This document shows, piece by piece, positions 6,423-9,619 of a stretch of DNA of 9,619 nt. Source of the stretch: Caldifarciminota bacterium. GTDB lineage: Bacteria; Hydrothermota; Tepidihabitantia; Tepidihabitantales; Tepidihabitantaceae. The notes below the pieces were generated by a model. It had not been told where the DNA came from, did not search any database, and saw only the letters and a program-made list of their open reading frames with translations. A program made the translations under genes and the position numbers. Each line of letters starts with the position of its first letter. Position 1 is the stretch's first letter. Location: the NCBI GenBank assembly GCA_011049385.1, contig DSBX01000342.1, positions 1-9,619 on the forward strand, written 5' to 3'.

Positions 6423-7792
6423 AGACTCTGATACTCATCGTGGCAGTGCTGGCCGCCGCCCCGGCCCACCCGTGGGCCTGTTACCAGGGCGACCCCCAGC
6501 ATACCGGCCGTTCCGCTTTCGCGGTCGGCGACTCGTTCTGGACGGACTGGACCTTCAACGCAGGCGGCAGTATCTCCGGTTCCGCGGTCATCAACGACCA
6601 GGGCCGGGTCTTGTTCGGCGCGCGCGACGTTCATCTCTACTGCCTGAACCCGGACGGCAGTGTCGCCTGGGAAGCCGACTTGGAGAGCCTGGGTACCAGC
6701 ATCTACTTTTCAACCCCGGCCCTGGACGACGCCGGCAACGTCTACATCACGACCAACCGCAAGCTGGTCAAGGTGGACAGCACCGGGTCGGTGCTCTGGG
6801 CCTACCCGGAGCACCGCTCCTGGTCGATCAGCCACTCGCCGGTCATCGGCGCGGGCGGCAGAATCTACTTCGCGAACTATGCCGATTCCATCTTCGCGAT
6901 ACGGCCGGACGGCACACTGGACTGGGCCCGCGACCTCGGCGGAGACTGCAACTCTACACCGGCCATCGGGCCGGACGGCCGGGTCTACGTGGCCACGACC
7001 CGGGGCGAAGGAAGCTGGAAGCTGTGGGCGTTCGAGGCGGCCGGCGCGACGGCGTGGAGCTTCGACCTCGCCGCGCAGGCCGATTTCTCTTCCCCGACGG
7101 TGGGGCCGGATACTACTGTATACGTCGGCGCGGGCCGCTACCTCTACGCGGTCCGGCCGGACGGCTCCCTGCGCCGGCGCGACAGCCTGCCCGCGGTCAT
7201 CCAGTCCAGCCCGGCGATTGCCGACGACTCGACGCTCTACGTCACGGCTGGTTCTTACCTCTACCGGCTCTCCACCGAGTCGGGCGTGTGCTGGCGCAAG
7301 TACCTCGGCGGTGCGAACAACTCGGCTCCGGCGGTTGACGCGGCGGGCCGGGTTTTCGTGGGTACCGCCAACTCGGACGGGCCTGCAATCCTGGCCGTGG
7401 CGCCGGACTCGACGGTACTCTGCAGTGTTCCGACGGTCGGTCTCATCTGGGCGTCGCCGGCAATCGGCGCGGACGGTCGCTTGTTCGTAGGTTCCATGAA
7501 CGGCATCTTCTACGCGTTGGCGGGAACCGGCCTGGGGGTGGAGGACCCGGTCGTTCCCGGCCACCTGCCCTTTTTCTCGGTGGCGCCGAACCCGACCCCG
7601 GGCCGGCTGCGGCTGATCGGTTCCGCCGACATCGAGCGGTTGGCGATTCGTGTCTTTGACGCCTCGGGCCGTCAGGTTCGGTACCACCGCGCGGGACGCG
7701 AACTCGACCTCACCGGTCTGCCCGTCGGCGTCTACCTGCTCGAAGCCCGGGGACCGGAAGGCAGGACGCGAAGTCGGGTCGTGCTCAGGTAG
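6419..7792 (+). CDS. secreted PQQ-like beta-propeller protein with T9SS type A sorting domain
   Basis: 457 residues; no specific function recognised. Residues 1 to about 16-20 are a signal peptide (MKTLILIVAVLAAAPA). Residues about 52-370 hold eight repeats of roughly 38-45 residues, each opening with (S/T)PAIG.DGRVYVG-type wording (starts near 55, 99, 140, 180, 225, 264, 303, 346). Many then carry an xPDGSxxW-type turn (NPDGSVAW, RPDGTLDW). This is the PQQ-like/quinoprotein repeat pattern and suggests an eight-bladed propeller. No dehydrogenase active site was recognised, so a binding or scaffold role is likelier than PQQ enzymology. Residues about 386-457 (FFSVAPNPTPGRLRL, IRVFDASGRQV, LDLTGLPVGVYLLEA, final SRVVLR) form a type A T9SS C-terminal sorting domain, so export through the outer membrane and surface anchoring or release are expected. 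C21 follows PWA, a poor lipobox. GTG start overlaps the lpxA stop; folC follows after 10 bases. Confidence 0.88.
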   Translation: MKTLILIVAVLAAAPAHPWACYQGDPQHTGRSAFAVGDSFWTDWTFNAGGSISGSAVINDQGRVLFGARDVHLYCLNPDGSVAWEADLESLGTSIYFSTPALDDAGNVYITTNRKLVKVDSTGSVLWAYPEHRSWSISHSPVIGAGGRIYFANYADSIFAIRPDGTLDWARDLGGDCNSTPAIGPDGRVYVATTRGEGSWKLWAFEAAGATAWSFDLAAQADFSSPTVGPDTTVYVGAGRYLYAVRPDGSLRRRDSLPAVIQSSPAIADDSTLYVTAGSYLYRLSTESGVCWRKYLGGANNSAPAVDAAGRVFVGTANSDGPAILAVAPDSTVLCSVPTVGLIWASPAIGADGRLFVGSMNGIFYALAGTGLGVEDPVVPGHLPFFSVAPNPTPGRLRLIGSADIERLAIRVFDASGRQVRYHRAGRELDLTGLPVGVYLLEARGPEGRTRSRVVLR

Positions 7793-7802
7793 CGCTTCGG
7801 CG
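7793..7802. repeat. C(TTCG)G tetraloop hairpin filling the spacer before folC
   Basis: The whole 10-base gap between the propeller stop TAG and the folC GTG reads CGC-TTCG-GCG, a 3-bp stem with a UUCG loop closed by C-G, the especially stable tetraloop type in RNA. It occupies the space where a Shine-Dalgarno would be. It is very short and may be chance; an effect on termination-reinitiation is speculative. Confidence 0.25.
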
Positions 7803-9107
7803 GTGAAGTACGCGACCGCGGTCGGGTTCCTCGACTCGCTCGTCAACTACGAGAAGCGGGTCAGCCCGAGGGACGGTTTCAAACTTGATGCGGTTCGCGG
7901 ACTGCTGGAGCTGGCCGGGAATCCCCAACGCCGGCTCGGCCGAACCGTACTCGTGGCCGGAACCAAGGGCAAGGGTTCGACCTGTTACATGCTGGAGGCC
8001 GCCTTGCGCGGCTGTGGGTTTCGTACCGGAATGTTCGTGTCGCCCCACGTCCGGTCGGTCCGTGAGCGCATCCAGCTCGACGGTCAGCCGGTGTCGAAGC
8101 AGGTGTTCGCGGACGCGGTCGGCCGGTTCGCACCGCTCGTGCGACAGCAGGCGGTCAGCTACTTCGAACTGACCGCGGCACTGGCCTTCGACATTTTCGC
8201 CCGGCGGAAGCTGGACTGCGCGATAGTCGAGGTCGGGCTCGGCGGCCGACTCGACGCCACCAACCTTTGCAACCCGGACGTCTCGGTCATCACCCGCATC
8301 GGGCTCGATCATACCGAGGTGCTGGGTGGTACGCTCGGCCGGATTGCGACAGAGAAGGCCGGGGTAATGCGGCCGGGCCGGCCGGTCGTGCTCGGTGAGC
8401 AACCCCGGGACGCTGCCGAAGCCCTCAGTGCCTGCGCACGCCGAGTTGGTGCGCTGCCGGTCCGGGCGGCGAGCGATGTTCGGGCCTGGGATCCGGACCT
8501 GAAGCCGGACGGTGTCGAGTTCTCGGTCCTGGGCCGACTCGGGGCCGGCCGGGTGCGGCTTGACCTGCTCGGTCCGCACCAGGTCGAGAACTGCCGGACC
8601 GCGTTGGCCGCGCTCGGTGTTCTGGCCGCTTCCGAGTCCCGGGTGCTCCTTGGACCTGCCGCGGCCGGGCTCGCCGGGGTCCGGATACCGGGCCGGTGTG
8701 AGGTCGTCGAGCGCGAGCCGCTGGTGGTTGTGGATTCCTGTCACAACCCGGACTCCGGGGCCGCGCTGGCCCGCGCGGTAGCCGGTCACATCGGGCGACC
8801 GGTCGTCCTCCTCTACGGCTCGTTGCGAGGCAAGCGCGTGCTGGCGACGGTTCGGCCGCTTCAGCCCTGGGTGAAGCAGGCGGTGCTGACTCGGCCCGCG
8901 TCACCCCGCGCGGCCCGGTTGGCCGAGGTGCGTCGGGCGTTCACCCGGCTCGGGATTCGGCACGAGGCCGAAGAGACCGTGGCGGCGGCGATTGCCCGGG
9001 CCCGCGTGATATCTGCGGGGGAGACGCCGATTGTGGTTGCCGGTTCCTTCTACCTCGCCGACGAAGCGCTCGCGGTGCTGGCGCCGGACCGCTGGCCGGC
9101 GGACTGA
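7803..9107 (+). CDS. folC: folylpolyglutamate synthase / dihydrofolate synthase
   Basis: ATP-dependent ligase of the Mur-ligase superfamily that adds glutamate to folates (and, in bifunctional forms, to dihydropteroate). 434 residues, normal length. N-terminus YATAVGFLDSLVNYEKRV (3-20) is characteristic of FolC. Motifs in order: P-loop GTKGKGST (53-60); SPHVRSVRERIQLDG; YFELTAALAFDIFA; the signature DCAIVEVGLGGRLDATN; ITRIGLDHTEVLGGTLGRIATEKAGVMR; and in the C-terminal domain VVVDSCHNPDSGAAL, matching the family DGAHNP element. An intact LGG.LDATN and glutamate-ligase core support activity. Whether it also has dihydrofolate synthase activity cannot be read from sequence. GTG 7803 is chosen because it starts exactly at the family N-terminus; the frame runs further back into the propeller gene without homology. 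No clear ribosome site, so translation may rely on ribosomes finishing the upstream gene. It is the last plus-strand gene and converges on rarA with a 7-base gap. Confidence 0.93.
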   Translation: MKYATAVGFLDSLVNYEKRVSPRDGFKLDAVRGLLELAGNPQRRLGRTVLVAGTKGKGSTCYMLEAALRGCGFRTGMFVSPHVRSVRERIQLDGQPVSKQVFADAVGRFAPLVRQQAVSYFELTAALAFDIFARRKLDCAIVEVGLGGRLDATNLCNPDVSVITRIGLDHTEVLGGTLGRIATEKAGVMRPGRPVVLGEQPRDAAEALSACARRVGALPVRAASDVRAWDPDLKPDGVEFSVLGRLGAGRVRLDLLGPHQVENCRTALAALGVLAASESRVLLGPAAAGLAGVRIPGRCEVVEREPLVVVDSCHNPDSGAALARAVAGHIGRPVVLLYGSLRGKRVLATVRPLQPWVKQAVLTRPASPRAARLAEVRRAFTRLGIRHEAEETVAAAIARARVISAGETPIVVAGSFYLADEALAVLAPDRWPAD

Positions 9108-9114
9108 GCGCGGT

Positions 9115-9619
9115 CTAGCCGGTCTTGTCCGGGTCCGGGTTCTCGGACCGGGCCATCCTTCGCTTCAACTCCGCCTCGAACCCCCGGTCCGTCGGCCGGT
9201 AGTAACGTTGGCCGGCCAGGTCTGCGGGCAGGTGTTCCTGCTCGACCTCGGCGTTTTCGAAGTCGTGCGCGTACCTGTAGCCCTTGCCGTATCCGAGTTC
9301 CTTCATCAGCCGGGTGGGTGCGTTACGCAGGTGGAGCGGCACCGGAGCGGTGGCGGTCTCCAGTGCGTCTCGCTTCGCGGCCTCGTAGGCGACGTGGGTC
9401 GCGTTTGACTTCGGGGCGAGTGCGAGGTAGATGACCGCTTCGGCCAGCGCGGTGTTGGCCTCGGGCAGGCCGATGAACTCAACCGCCTGACGGGCGGCAA
9501 TCGTGACCACCAGCGCATTCGGGTTTGCCATGCCGACATCCTCGGACGCGAATCGGACCAGGCGCCGGGCGACGTAGAGTGGATCCTCACCCGCCTCCAG
9601 CATCCGGGCCAGCCAGTAG
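9115..9619 (-). CDS. rarA: replication-associated recombination protein A, C-terminal part only
   Basis: RarA/MgsA (related to eukaryotic WRNIP1) is a AAA+ ATPase of the clamp-loader group acting at stalled replication forks. Only the last roughly 167 codons are in the window. The minus-strand frame is open to the right edge, reading YWLARMLEAGEDP before an internal Met at 9603, so 9603 is not the start. Family C-terminal tetramerisation-domain marks are present: ARRLVRFASEDVGMANP, GLPEANTALAEAVIYLALAPKSN, VPLHLRNAPTRLMKELGYG and YRYAHDFENA. The Walker A and B part lies beyond the edge. The protein ends with a short hydrophilic tail (ARSENPDPDKTG) at TAG 9117-9115. It is divergent in orientation to the nine-gene block and probably unrelated to it functionally. 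Identification is secure; completeness of the N-terminus is unknown. Confidence 0.93.
   Translation of the reverse strand, partial: YWLARMLEAGEDPLYVARRLVRFASEDVGMANPNALVVTIAARQAVEFIGLPEANTALAEAVIYLALAPKSNATHVAYEAAKRDALETATAPVPLHLRNAPTRLMKELGYGKGYRYAHDFENAEVEQEHLPADLAGQRYYRPTDRGFEAELKRRMARSENPDPDKTG

Noticed and set aside
6419..6490. Propeller protein as a lipoprotein with Cys21
   Set aside because: The residues before Cys (PWA) do not fit a lipobox, and the T9SS sorting domain already explains surface location.
6710..7846. Long minus-strand open frame (378 codons) opposite the propeller gene
   Set aside because: It lies wholly opposite a gene with clear signal peptide, repeats and sorting domain. 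Its translation is rich in Arg/Pro/Asp with no recognisable motif, as expected of an antisense shadow in GC-rich DNA.
7785..8789. Long minus-strand open frame (334 codons) opposite folC
   Set aside because: Antisense to the conserved FolC motifs; no domain pattern; typical GC-driven shadow.
9132..9149. Inverted repeat GGTCCG-6-CGGACC as a bidirectional terminator for folC/rarA
   Set aside because: It lies inside the rarA coding region, has only 6 bp, a 6-base loop and no adjacent T-run; likely chance in GC-rich DNA.
1..9619. A new defence, mobile or CRISPR-type system
   Set aside because: Every stretch is accounted for by housekeeping or envelope genes; no transposase, integrase, toxin, nuclease or regularly spaced repeats were seen.

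Overview
The window is a densely packed, GC-rich (about two-thirds G+C by eye) bacterial chromosome segment carrying ten protein-coding genes. Nine lie on the plus strand in what looks like one long transcription unit; one lies on the minus strand at the right edge. Both edge genes are cut by the window. I see no rRNA, tRNA, CRISPR array, insertion sequence, phage gene or attachment site, and no gene-free stretch longer than 46 bases.

Layout: (1) the 3' part of rpsA (ribosomal protein S1); (2) a MtaB-type tRNA methylthiotransferase; (3) an OmpH/Skp-like periplasmic protein fused to a TolB-N/CsgG-like C-terminal domain; (4) an LpxD-like acyltransferase without its usual N-terminal domain; (5) a short, divergent LpxC; (6) FabZ; (7) LpxA; (8) a secreted eight-repeat PQQ-like beta-propeller protein with a type IX secretion (T9SS) C-terminal sorting domain; (9) FolC; then, convergent, (10) the C-terminal part of RarA/MgsA. 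Genes 3 to 7 are a version of the classic ompH-lpxD-(lpxC)-fabZ-lpxA cluster for outer-membrane biogenesis and lipid A synthesis. FabZ competes for the same hydroxyacyl-ACP pool that LpxA and LpxD draw on. Spacing is extremely tight: mtaB/ompH and lpxD/lpxC share ATGA overlaps, lpxA and the propeller gene share GTGA, and lpxC/fabZ overlap by one base (TGATG).

Organism: the lipid A genes show a diderm that makes LPS. An LpxC next to FabZ, together with a T9SS sorting domain, points to the FCB superphylum (Fibrobacteres-Chlorobi-Bacteroidetes) or an affiliated candidate phylum such as WOR-3/Stahlbacteria. The high GC and the divergent LpxC and LpxD argue against ordinary Bacteroidetes. This placement is inference.

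There is no obvious new defence or mobile system here. The points worth a second look are domain-level departures within a conserved cluster: the OmpH-TolB_N-like fusion, the headless LpxD, the LpxC lacking the GLHSG motif, the altered acyl-ruler position in LpxA, and a T9SS-exported propeller gene embedded between lpxA and folC. Small inverted repeats also sit in three of the four plus-strand spacers.
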